In this document: in pieces, positions 53,616 through 61,716 of the stretch
Numbering within the stretch: position 1 is the first letter of the stretch
Layout of the letters: the number at the start of each line of letters is the position of its first letter
Source of the DNA: Geodermatophilus obscurus
GTDB taxonomy: Bacteria; Actinomycetota; Actinomycetes; Mycobacteriales; Geodermatophilaceae
Direction of reading: 5' to 3'
NCBI RefSeq assembly: GCF_900115395.1
Contig: NZ_FOWE01000001.1
Coordinates: 248,001-312,000, forward strand
DNA length: 64,000 bases
Translations under genes and position numbers: made by a program
Notes under the pieces: generated by a model
Databases searched by the model: none
The model's input: the letters and a program-made list of their open reading frames with translations, nothing else
Told to the model about the DNA's origin: nothing

Positions 53616-54644
53616 GTGGAGATGCGCACCCTGGGCCGCAGCGGCTGTGCCGTGTCCGCCCTCGCCCTGGGCACGATGACCTTCGGCGCCGAGACCGACG
53701 AGGCCGGTGCGCACGAGCAGCTCGACGTCTTCGCCGAGGCCGGCGGCACGCTGGTCGACACCGCCGACGTCTACTCCGCCGGGGCCGCGGAGGAGATCGT
53801 CGGCCGGTGGCTGGCCGCCCGCCCGGCCGACGTCCGCGACCGGGTCGTGCTCGCCACCAAGGGCCGCTTCCCGACCGGCGACGAGCCCAACGCGCTGGGC
53901 AGCTCCCGGCGGCACCTGCGCCGGGCGCTGGAGGACTCGCTGCGCCGGCTCGGCGTCGACCACGTCGACCTCTACCAGCTGCACGCCTGGGACCCGCTCA
54001 CGCCGCTGGAGGAGTCGCTGCGCTTCCTCGACGACGCGGTGTCGGCCGGGAAGGTCGGCTACCCGGGGCTGTCGAACTTCACCGGCTGGCAGCTGCAGCG
54101 GGCCGTCGACGTCGCCGGGCGCGACCACCTCACCGTCCCGGTCACGCTCCAGCCCAACTACAGCCTGCTGGCCCGCGGCGTCGAGGCGGAGATCGTGCCG
54201 GCCTGCCTGTACAACGGGCTCGGGATGCTGCCGTGGGGGCCGCTGGCCGGGGGCTGGCTGTCCGGGAAGTACACCCGCGACCAGCGGCCGGAGGGCGCCA
54301 CCCGGCTCGGCGAGGACCCCGCGCGCGGCATGGAGGCCTACGACCGGGTCGGCACGCGCGAGCGCACGTGGGACGTGCTCGCGGTGGTGCAGGACGTCGC
54401 GGAGGCGCGCGGCGTGCCCATGCCGCAGGTCGCGCTGGCCTGGCTGCTCGCCCGGCCGGCGGTCAGCTCGGTGATCCTGGGGGCGCGCACCACCGACCAG
54501 CTGCGCGGGAACCTGGGCGCGGCCGGCCTGGTGCTGTCGGCCGAGGAGACCGCGCGGCTCGACGCCGTCAGCGACCCCGCCGAGCCCGACTACCCCTACG
54601 GCGAGCTCGGGGTGGAGCAGCGCAGCCGGGACCTCGCCGGCTGA
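53616..54644 (+). CDS. aldo/keto reductase
   Basis: A 342-aa NADPH-dependent reductase with the TIM-barrel AKR pattern: Asp and Tyr in LVDTADVYSAG, Lys in VLATKGRF and His in YQLHAWDPLTP form the catalytic tetrad. The C-terminal NADP site reads SVILGARTTDQLRGNLGA. The GTG at 53616 is used; the ATG two codons later is equally possible. The gene ends three bases before the start of the next. Confidence 0.88.
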   Translation: MEMRTLGRSGCAVSALALGTMTFGAETDEAGAHEQLDVFAEAGGTLVDTADVYSAGAAEEIVGRWLAARPADVRDRVVLATKGRFPTGDEPNALGSSRRHLRRALEDSLRRLGVDHVDLYQLHAWDPLTPLEESLRFLDDAVSAGKVGYPGLSNFTGWQLQRAVDVAGRDHLTVPVTLQPNYSLLARGVEAEIVPACLYNGLGMLPWGPLAGGWLSGKYTRDQRPEGATRLGEDPARGMEAYDRVGTRERTWDVLAVVQDVAEARGVPMPQVALAWLLARPAVSSVILGARTTDQLRGNLGAAGLVLSAEETARLDAVSDPAEPDYPYGELGVEQRSRDLAG

Positions 54645-54646
54645 CG

Positions 54647-55483
54647 GTGCGCCGGGTGCTCCGGGCGGCGCTGGTCGTCGTCGTCCTGTCGGCCCTGGTG
54701 GTGGGCTCGGTGGTGGGCCTGCTGTGGGCGTTCCAGCGGCGCCTGGTGTACCTGCCCGACGACGGCCCGGTGCCCGCGGCGGCCGACGCCGTCCCCGGCG
54801 GCCGGGACGTCGCGCTGACCACCGCCGACGGGCTGACCCTCGGCGCCTGGTCCGTCCCCGGCCGGTCCGCCGACGCCCCGGTGGTGCTGGTGGCCAACGG
54901 CAACGGCGGGCACCGGGGGCTGCGCGCGCCGCTGGCCCGGGCGCTGTCGGAGGCGGGACTCGGGGTGCTGCTGTTCGACTACCGCGGCTACGGCGGCAAC
55001 CCGGGCAGCCCGAGCGAGGAGGGGCTCGCGCTCGACGTGCGGGCCGCGCGGGACTGGCTGGTCGGCGAGGCCGGCGTCGCGCCGGAGCGGCTCGTCTACT
55101 ACGGCGAGAGCCTGGGCTGCGGCGTGGTCACCGCGCTGGCGGTCGAGCACCCGCCGGCGGGGCTGGTACTGCGGTCGCCGTTCACCGACCTGGCCGCCGT
55201 CGGCAGCCACCACTACCCGGTCCTGCCCGTGCGGCTGCTGCTGCGCGACCGGTTCCCGGTCGCCGAGCAGGTGGCCCGGGTCCGGGTGCCGACGACGGTC
55301 GTCCTCGGCGACGCCGACACGATCGTGCCGCCGGAGCAGAGCCGGCGCGTGGCCGCCGCCGCGGCGCGGCTGCACCGCCTCGTGGAGGTCCCGGGCGCCG
55401 ACCACAACGACGCCGTGCTGCTCGACGGGGAGCAGCTCGTCGACGCCGTCGTCGAGCTCGCCGGCCCGGCCGCGGGGGAGTGA
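54647..55483 (+). CDS. membrane-anchored alpha/beta hydrolase (Bem46-like)
   Basis: A 278-aa hydrolase. One N-terminal membrane anchor (LRAALVVVVLSALVVGSVVG) is followed by an alpha/beta fold with YGESLGCGV as nucleophile elbow, Asp in LGDADTIVPPEQS and His in GADHNDAV. This is the Bem46/YfhR group, role unknown. It starts three bases after the aldo/keto reductase. The last 39 bases of the gene region (55446-55484) recur exactly at 60345-60383, on the other side of the ABC importer. Confidence 0.85.
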   Translation: MRRVLRAALVVVVLSALVVGSVVGLLWAFQRRLVYLPDDGPVPAAADAVPGGRDVALTTADGLTLGAWSVPGRSADAPVVLVANGNGGHRGLRAPLARALSEAGLGVLLFDYRGYGGNPGSPSEEGLALDVRAARDWLVGEAGVAPERLVYYGESLGCGVVTALAVEHPPAGLVLRSPFTDLAAVGSHHYPVLPVRLLLRDRFPVAEQVARVRVPTTVVLGDADTIVPPEQSRRVAAAAARLHRLVEVPGADHNDAVLLDGEQLVDAVVELAGPAAGE

Positions 55484-55484
55484 G
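55446..55484 (+). repeat. 39-bp direct repeat, left copy (end of hydrolase gene)
   Basis: These 39 bases, which encode the end of the hydrolase (VVELAGPAAGE and stop), occur again without mismatch at 60345-60383 in the same orientation. The two copies bracket the BMP-type ABC importer. Confidence 0.95.
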
Positions 55485-55644
55485 ACCCGCCCCGGCCCGG
55501 CCCGGAGCCGGTGGCGGCGCCCGGGGCCTCGAGCGCCCACTTCATGTCTCGATTCCGTCTCGAGTCGACCTGTTACCCGGATCACTCCTTAGCGCTGAGA
55601 TACACATGGCCGGTCCACCCGCCCGACGACGGGATGTGCCGACC

Positions 55645-56679
55645 ATGCGATCCGCCCGACTCACCGCCAGTGCAGTGGCCACCGCGACGCTCCTCGTCCT
55701 CACCGCCTGTGGTGACGGAGGCGGGGGAGGCGGGGGAGGCGGGGGAGGTGGGGGAGGCGGTGCCGCCGGAGGTGAGGCACCGCGCATAGCAGCGGTCTTC
55801 TCCGGGACGACCACGGACGCCGACTACACCTTCCTGGGACTGCAGGCGCTCGAGGCCGCCGAGGCCGACCGCGACGCCGAGGTCACCTACTCCGAGGGCG
55901 TGCAGGTCCCGGACGCCGAGCGCGTGCTGCGCGAGTACGTGGCCGACGGCTACAACGTCATCTGGACCCACGGCAGCCAGTTCTACGACGCCACGGTCGC
56001 CGTGGCGCAGGAGGCGACCGACGTCGTCTTCATCGCCGAGCAGGACACCGAGCCGGCGGACGTGCCGGAGAACGTCTGGGTGCTCGACCGCAACTTCCAC
56101 CTGGCGTTCTACCCGCTGGGGGTGCTGGCCGCGGAGGCCAGCCAGAGCGGCCGGATCGCCTACCTGGGCGGCGTGACGCTGCCCTTCTCCTACTCCGAGG
56201 TGCATGCGGTCGAGCAGGCCCTGGCCGACACCGGCTCCACGGCCACGCTGACGCCTGTGTGGACGGGTGACTTCAACGACCCGACCCGGGCGCAGCAGTT
56301 CACCGGCCAGCTCCTCGCCGACGGCAACGACGTCATCCTGACCTCGCTCAACCTCGGCGCGGTCGGCGCCTTCGAGGGCGTGGCCGACGCGCCGACCGGC
56401 ACCCTGATGTCGGCCAAGTACACCGACAAGTCCAACCTCGCGCCGGACCACTACGTGACGTCGGTGCTCTACGACTTCACGGTGATGCTCGACGACATCC
56501 TCGCCTCCATCGAGGACGGTGAGACCGGCGGGTACCTCGGCATGACCTACGAGCAGGGGATCTCGCTGCAGACACCGATGAACGTCGACCAGGCCGTGGT
56601 CGACCGGGTGAACGAGGTCGTCGAGCAGTTGCAGGCGGGTGACATCGAGGTCGAGCGCGACGTCACCCCGGTCGAATGA
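55645..56679 (+). CDS. BMP-family ABC transporter substrate-binding lipoprotein
   Basis: A 344-aa exported binding protein of the BMP/PnrA group, which commonly binds purine nucleosides. The lipobox LTAC puts the lipid on Cys22. It is followed by an uninterrupted run of about fifteen Gly as linker. The mature domain starts RIAAVFSGTTTDADYTFLG, and YNVIWTHGSQFYDATVAVA and GRIAYLGGV fit the family. The ATG at 55645 is chosen to begin the signal peptide; an ATG 39 bases upstream is in frame. The upstream 80 bases (about 55540-55620) are much lower in GC and probably hold the promoter. Confidence 0.9.
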   Translation: MRSARLTASAVATATLLVLTACGDGGGGGGGGGGGGGGGAAGGEAPRIAAVFSGTTTDADYTFLGLQALEAAEADRDAEVTYSEGVQVPDAERVLREYVADGYNVIWTHGSQFYDATVAVAQEATDVVFIAEQDTEPADVPENVWVLDRNFHLAFYPLGVLAAEASQSGRIAYLGGVTLPFSYSEVHAVEQALADTGSTATLTPVWTGDFNDPTRAQQFTGQLLADGNDVILTSLNLGAVGAFEGVADAPTGTLMSAKYTDKSNLAPDHYVTSVLYDFTVMLDDILASIEDGETGGYLGMTYEQGISLQTPMNVDQAVVDRVNEVVEQLQAGDIEVERDVTPVE

Positions 56680-58289
56680 GCGGGCCGGCACCCGCCGCCC
56701 CGGCGGGGAGCGCCGTCCCCGGCTCACCCCGCCCCCTCACGATGAGCGGGATCAGCAAGTCCTTCGGCTCGGTCCGTGCCCTGTCCGACGCCGACTTCGA
56801 GCTCGCCCCCGGAGAGGTGCACGGGCTCGTCGGCGGCAACGGGGCCGGCAAGACGACGCTGATGAACGTCCTGTACGGGCTGTACCGGCCCGACGCAGGC
56901 GAGGTCCACGTCGACGGCCGCGAGGTGACGATCCGGTCGCCGCGCGACGCGATCGGACTGGGCATCGGCATGGTCCACCAGCACCTGCTGCAGGTGTCCA
57001 CGTACTCGGTGGTCGAGAACGTGGTGCTGGGCACCAGCGGCGGGTCGGGCGGGCTGCGCCAGGCCGCCCGCCGGATCACCGAGCTCAGCGACCGGTTCGG
57101 CCTGGCGGTCGACCCCCGGGCCCGCACCGACAGGTTGTCGGTGGGCGCCCGCCAGCGGGTGGAGATCCTCAAGGTCCTCTACCGCGGGGCGCGCGTCCTC
57201 ATCCTCGACGAGCCGACCACCAACCTCACCCCGCAGGAGGTCGACGCGCTGTTCGCCTCGCTGCGCGAGATCGTCGCCGAGGGCACCAGCGTCGTCTTCA
57301 TCTCGCACAAGGCGCGCGAGGTGCTGGCCATCTGCGGACGCATCTCGGTCATGCGCGACGGACGGCGGATCGCGACCGTCCCGCGGGCGTCGACCGACGC
57401 CACCGGCCTGGCCTCGCTGATGGTCGGCGAGCTGGCCGGGGAGCGGACGTCCGAGGTGGCCGCCGCCCTCGGCGTCGGCGAGGTCGCGTCCGCGGCGGCC
57501 GCCGAGGAGCCCGTGGCCTCCACCCCGGACGGGCCGGCGCTGCTGTCCGTGTCCGGTGTGGTGGCCCACAACGACCACGGCGTGGCCGCGCTGCACGGCC
57601 TGGACCTCGAGGTCTGGGCCGGGGAGGTCCTCGGAGTCGCCGGTGTGGCCGGCAACGGCCAGGTCGAGCTCGCCGAGGTGCTGGCCGGGGTCCGGCCCGT
57701 GCGCCAGGGGAGCGTGCGCGTCGGCGGATCGGAGCTCGCAGGCGCACCGACGCGGCGCTGGCTGTCGGCGGGGGTCGCCTACGTCCCCGAGGACCGCCAC
57801 CGCGACGGCATCCTCGGAGCGGCGACGGTCACCGACAACCTGCTGCTCGGCGCCCAGCGCGACCGGGCGTACCGCCGGGGCGGGATGATCGACTGGCGGC
57901 GGGTGCGGGAGCACGCCCGCGACACCATCGACCGCTACTCGATCAAGACGCCGGGGCCCGACGCCCCCGCCGGCAACCTGTCCGGTGGGAACATCCAACG
58001 CCTCGTCCTCGCCCGGGCGTTCGATCGGGAGCCCTCGGTCCTGGTCCTGCAGAACCCCACCCGCGGTCTCGACCTGCGGTCGGCCCGGTTCGTGTACGAC
58101 CGGGTGCGCGACGCGCGCGACCGCGGCTGCGCCGTCGTCCTGATCTCCGAGGACCTCGACGAGCTCAGCCTGCTGGCCGACCGGATGGTCGTCCTCTACT
58201 CCGGCGAGGTCGTCGGCGAGCGCCGCCGAGGCCACTACGACGCCTACGAGCTGGGCCGGCTCATGGCCGGCCTCCGGGAGGACGCATGA
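56676..58289 (+). CDS. ABC transporter ATP-binding protein, two-domain nucleoside/sugar type
   Basis: A 537-aa fused double ATPase. Domain 1: Walker A GGNGAGKTT, signature LSVGARQR, Walker B VLILDEPTT. Domain 2 has the degenerate Walker A GVAGNGQVEL normal for this class, signature LSGGNIQR and LVLQNPTRGLD. This layout is that of NupA/YufO-like importers that partner with BMP proteins. ATG overlaps the previous stop as ATGA. Confidence 0.93.
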   Translation: MSGPAPAAPAGSAVPGSPRPLTMSGISKSFGSVRALSDADFELAPGEVHGLVGGNGAGKTTLMNVLYGLYRPDAGEVHVDGREVTIRSPRDAIGLGIGMVHQHLLQVSTYSVVENVVLGTSGGSGGLRQAARRITELSDRFGLAVDPRARTDRLSVGARQRVEILKVLYRGARVLILDEPTTNLTPQEVDALFASLREIVAEGTSVVFISHKAREVLAICGRISVMRDGRRIATVPRASTDATGLASLMVGELAGERTSEVAAALGVGEVASAAAAEEPVASTPDGPALLSVSGVVAHNDHGVAALHGLDLEVWAGEVLGVAGVAGNGQVELAEVLAGVRPVRQGSVRVGGSELAGAPTRRWLSAGVAYVPEDRHRDGILGAATVTDNLLLGAQRDRAYRRGGMIDWRRVREHARDTIDRYSIKTPGPDAPAGNLSGGNIQRLVLARAFDREPSVLVLQNPTRGLDLRSARFVYDRVRDARDRGCAVVLISEDLDELSLLADRMVVLYSGEVVGERRRGHYDAYELGRLMAGLREDA

Positions 58290-59374
58290 GTGCCCCCGTC
58301 CTGACCGAGGAGCCAGGTGCGCCGGCGACGGCGTCCCCCGGCATCGGCACCCGCTTGCTGCGCGGGGTCCTGCCCTACGTCCTCGCCCTGGTGTTGGCCT
58401 TCGTCGTCTCCGGCATCGTCATCGTGGCGCTGGGCTACGACGTCGTCGGGGCCTACCGGACGATCCTCACCACCTCGTTCCGCACCGGCTTCGGGTTCAC
58501 CGAGACGCTCACCAAGTGGGTGCCGCTCACCCTGCTGGCGCTCGGCTTCACCATCCCGCTGGCCGTGAACCGGTTCAACATCGGTGGCGAGGGCCAACTG
58601 CTCGTCGGGGCGACCGCGGCGGCCGGGGTGGGCATCGTCCACGCCGACCTGCCCGCCGCGGTCCTGCTGCCCCTGGTGATCGTGGCCGGTGTGCTGTCAG
58701 GTGCCCTCTGGGCCGGCATCGCGGCGTTCCTCATGGGGCGGTTCCGGGTCAACGAGATCCTCAGCACCGTCCTGCTGAACTTCGTCTCCTTCCAGGTGCT
58801 CGACTACGTCGCCACCGAGGTCTGGTCGGATCCGGCCGCCGGCGTCGCCGCCACCCAACGGGTCGGCGCGGGAGCCCTTCTGCCCGACGTGGGCGGGCCG
58901 CCCGGGGTGCACGCCGGCATCCTCCTGGCGGTCCTGGTCACGCTCGTGACGATCGTGGTCACCCGGCGCACGGCCGCCGGCTTCGAACTGCGGGCCGCGG
59001 GCACGAACCCCCGGGCAGCCGGCATCAACGGCATCCGGGTCGAGAAGGTCGCCGTCCTGGCGCTGATCACCGGTGGCGCCCTGGGCGGGCTGGCCGGCGC
59101 GCTCGAGGTCTCCGGCGTGCACGGCCGGGCCCTGGAGGGCATGCAGTCGAACTTCCTGCTGATCGGCATCATCGTCGGACTCATCGCCCGCGGCAGTGCC
59201 CTGTGGGTGCCGGTCGTGGCGTTCGGCATCGCCATCCTCGAGGTCGGGGCCAGCTCGATGCAGCGCACCGTGGGTGTCCCCGCCGAGATGGTCCTCATCA
59301 TCGAGGCGCTGATCCTGATCTTCCTGCTGCTCTCCGACGTGATCGCGGGGCGGCTGGCGAGGAGAGCGGCATGA
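58286..59374 (+). CDS. ABC transporter permease (NupB/YufP-like)
   Basis: A 362-aa permease with about ten helices, beginning after a 25-residue cytosolic tail. The conserved segments FNIGGEGQLLVGA and AAGTNPRAAGINGIRVEK are family signatures. The start overlaps the ATPase stop as ATGA. It forms the channel with the next gene. Confidence 0.93.
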   Translation: MSAPVLTEEPGAPATASPGIGTRLLRGVLPYVLALVLAFVVSGIVIVALGYDVVGAYRTILTTSFRTGFGFTETLTKWVPLTLLALGFTIPLAVNRFNIGGEGQLLVGATAAAGVGIVHADLPAAVLLPLVIVAGVLSGALWAGIAAFLMGRFRVNEILSTVLLNFVSFQVLDYVATEVWSDPAAGVAATQRVGAGALLPDVGGPPGVHAGILLAVLVTLVTIVVTRRTAAGFELRAAGTNPRAAGINGIRVEKVAVLALITGGALGGLAGALEVSGVHGRALEGMQSNFLLIGIIVGLIARGSALWVPVVAFGIAILEVGASSMQRTVGVPAEMVLIIEALILIFLLLSDVIAGRLARRAA

Positions 59375-60300
59375 CCGAGTTCGCATCCCTGGCCCAGCTG
59401 ACCGTGGTGGCCATGGTCCCGTTCCTCCTGGCCTCGCTCGGCACGATGCTCGGCGGCCTGGCCGGGGTCTTCAGCGTGTCACAGGAGGGCGTCATGCTGC
59501 TCGGCGCCTCGGTCGGCTTCCTCGTCAGCTACGGCACCGGCAGCAGCGTCCTGGGCATCCTGCTGGCCGCCGGCATCGGCGGGGTGTTCGGCTTCGCGCT
59601 CGGCTGGGCCACGACGGTGCTGCGCCTGGACCAGTTCGTCGTCGGGCTGGCGCTGTTCTTCGCCGCGACCGGGCTGGCCGGGCTGCTGTACAGGATCGTC
59701 ATCGGGCAGAGTGCGACGACGCCGCGGGTCGACACCCTGCCGCGGCTCGAGATCCCGCTGCTGAGCGACATCCCGCTCCTCGGGCGGGCGCTGTTCGCGC
59801 AGAACCTGCTGGTGTACCTGGCCGCTCTGCTGGCCGTCGGGCTGTGGTTCTACCTGTACCGGACCCGCTCCGGCCTGGACCTGCGTTCGGTCGGGGAGAA
59901 CCCGAAGGCCGCCGACAGCCTCGGCATCCCGGTGGCGCGCACCCGGCTGTGGACGACGACCGCCGGCGGAGCCCTCATGGGGGTCGCCGGTGCGTTCCTG
60001 CCGCTGGTCTTCACCGCCACCTACACGGACACGATCATCGGCGGGCGCGGCTGGCTGGCCATCGCGCTGACCTTCTTCGGCGGGTGGCGGCCGCAGTTCA
60101 TCGTCGCGGGCGCGTTGTTCTTCGCGGCCATGGACGTCGTCGCGCTGCGCGCCGAGGTCTCCGGGATCGACGTCCCGAGCCAGGTCCTGCTCGTCGTGCC
60201 CTACGTCGCCACGCTGCTGGTCATGATCTTCGCCTTCCGCTGGGCGAAGGTGCCGCAGTTCCTCGGCCGCAACTACGACCGGGAGTCACGGACCGCCTGA
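59371..60300 (+). CDS. ABC transporter permease (NupC/YufQ-like)
   Basis: A 309-aa permease with about eight to ten helices. GVFSVSQEGVMLLGA and SVGENPKAADSLGIPV are the matching signatures of the second permease in these systems. The start overlaps the previous stop as ATGA. It is the last gene of the four-gene importer. The nucleoside-use genes (cdd, deoA, add) that often sit beside this type of importer are not present. Confidence 0.93.
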   Translation: MTEFASLAQLTVVAMVPFLLASLGTMLGGLAGVFSVSQEGVMLLGASVGFLVSYGTGSSVLGILLAAGIGGVFGFALGWATTVLRLDQFVVGLALFFAATGLAGLLYRIVIGQSATTPRVDTLPRLEIPLLSDIPLLGRALFAQNLLVYLAALLAVGLWFYLYRTRSGLDLRSVGENPKAADSLGIPVARTRLWTTTAGGALMGVAGAFLPLVFTATYTDTIIGGRGWLAIALTFFGGWRPQFIVAGALFFAAMDVVALRAEVSGIDVPSQVLLVVPYVATLLVMIFAFRWAKVPQFLGRNYDRESRTA

Positions 60301-60301
60301 G

Positions 60302-60383
60302 CGCGGCGTGCCCGAGCCGGCGGTCGTCCCGGGGGAGCTCGGCTCCGTCGTCGAGCTCGCCGGCCCGGCCGCGGGGGAGTGAG
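60302..60383 (+). pseudogene. 3'-end remnant of a hydrolase gene with right copy of the 39-bp repeat
   Basis: Bases 60345-60383 equal 55446-55484. Upstream in the same frame the sequence EPAVVPGELGSVVELAGPAAGE is still similar to the hydrolase C-terminus (NDAVLLDGEQLVDA before the repeat), with two short deletions. It therefore seems to be the leftover tail of a second, slightly different copy of that gene and not a random duplication of 39 bases. Confidence 0.65.
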
Positions 60384-60392
60384 GCCCCGGCC

Positions 60393-60584
60393 TCACCGCC
60401 CGCCGGGGGACCAGCCGTCCCGGGAGAGGAGCGCCTCCCACAGGTGTCGCTGGGCCCGCCAGCGACGGGCGGCCGCACGGCGGAGACGGCCGGTGCCGGT
60501 ACGACGCAGCAGCACGGCGGCGGTGACGAAGGGGGTGAGGAAGACGGCGAGGAGGAAGGCGGGGGTCGGGTCCACGACGTCCAC
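60393..60584 (-). CDS. small membrane protein, 63 aa
   Basis: A short protein with one hydrophobic helix (FLLAVFLTPFVTAAVLL) and a basic C-terminal half (RTGTGRLRRAAARRWRAQR). The GTG at 60584 lacks a clear ribosome-binding site; another GTG nine bases inside is possible. I do not recognise a family. Its stop lies in a small hairpin (60380-60395) next to the right repeat. Confidence 0.5.
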   Translation of the reverse strand: MDVVDPTPAFLLAVFLTPFVTAAVLLRRTGTGRLRRAAARRWRAQRHLWEALLSRDGWSPGGR

Positions 60585-60855
60585 GGTCGGCCGCCGGGCG
60601 GGCCGGCGACAGCCTCATCCCGGCCAGGCTGCGCAACGGATCTGCCCGCCGGTGCCGGTCCGGTCCAGCGCTCATCACCGAGCGTCGCCGCGGTGCCGGG
60701 CCCGCCCCGCCCCCGCCGGCGACCCCGCCCTGCTCTTGCCGTGTGACGGCGGGCACACCAGGCTGTCCGTATCCGATGCCGGAGCCGCGGATGTCGTCCC
60801 GCCGCTGCTCCGGTCCCCGCCGAGGCGTCCGCGCCCAGGCCCCCAGGAGGAGCCG

Positions 60856-61671
60856 GTGACAGCCACCGAGACCCGTACCAGCAGGGCCGGGGACAAGCTC
60901 GTCGGCCGGGTCGCGTTCGTGACCGGCGGCACCCGGGGGATCGGCGCGGCGATCTGCCGCAGCCTGGCCGCCCAGGGTGCCGACGTGGCGGCCGGCTACA
61001 GCGGCAACACCGAGCGCGCGGAGATGTTCGCCCAGGACTTCGCCAGCGCCTTCCCCGAGAGCCGCATGAGCGTGCACCGGGGGGACATCGCCGTCCCGGA
61101 CGACTGCCGCCGCACGGTCGCCGAGGTCATCGAGCAGCACGGCCGGCTCGACATCCTGGTCAACAACGCCGGCATCACCGCCGACCGGACGGTGCTGAAG
61201 ATGACCGACGAGGACTGGCGCCGGGTCATCGACGTCAACCTCACCGGCGCCTTCTCCCTGTCCCAGGCGGCGCTGCGCCACATGCTCGAGCGCGGCAGCG
61301 GGCGGATCGTGATGATCTCGTCGGTGATCGGCGAGATCGGCGGCATCGGCCAGTCCAACTACGCCTCCGCCAAGGCCGGCCTGCTCGGGCTCACCAAGAC
61401 GCTGGCGCGCGAGGCGGCCCTGAACGTGCAGCGCTCGGGCAAGTCCGACGGGGTGGGCGTGACGGTCAACGCCGTCACCCCGGGCTACACCGCCACCGAG
61501 ATGCTCGACAGCGTCCCCGAGAAGGTGCTCGAGGGGCTCAAGGCCAAGATCCCGGTCGGCCGCCTCGGCGAGCCGGAGGAGGTCGCCCGCGTCGTGCACT
61601 TCCTGGCCGCGGACGCGTCCGGCTACATCACCGGGCAGGTCTGGGGCGTCAACGGCGGCCTGGACATGTAG
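60856..61671 (+). CDS. short-chain dehydrogenase, 3-oxoacyl-ACP/acetoacetyl-CoA reductase type
   Basis: A 271-aa classical SDR. Cofactor motif TGGTRGIG at 23-30, NNAGIT at 103-108, catalytic Ser156, Tyr169 and Lys173 (SNYASAKAG). The N-terminus and the HRGDIAVPDDC segment are closer to PhaB-like acetoacetyl-CoA reductases than to FabG, but the two cannot be separated safely. A 12-residue extension interrupts the usual DVNAVTPG region (LNVQRSGKSDGVGVTVNAVTP). GTG with AGGAGGAG upstream. It precedes the biotin carboxylase gene by 45 bases, suggesting acyl-CoA metabolism. Confidence 0.88.
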   Translation: MTATETRTSRAGDKLVGRVAFVTGGTRGIGAAICRSLAAQGADVAAGYSGNTERAEMFAQDFASAFPESRMSVHRGDIAVPDDCRRTVAEVIEQHGRLDILVNNAGITADRTVLKMTDEDWRRVIDVNLTGAFSLSQAALRHMLERGSGRIVMISSVIGEIGGIGQSNYASAKAGLLGLTKTLAREAALNVQRSGKSDGVGVTVNAVTPGYTATEMLDSVPEKVLEGLKAKIPVGRLGEPEEVARVVHFLAADASGYITGQVWGVNGGLDM

Positions 61672-61716
61672 TCGCGCGCGCCCCACCGACCCTCCGACGC
61701 CGAAGAGGTGCCGCGC

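Noticed and set aside
55484..55644. Purine riboswitch upstream of the BMP lipoprotein
   Set aside because: No conserved three-way-junction core could be found. The low-GC stretch is more likely a promoter region.
60312..60342. Terminator for the ABC importer operon
   Set aside because: Only six pairs (CCGAGC/GCTCGG) with a 19-base loop; too weak to call.
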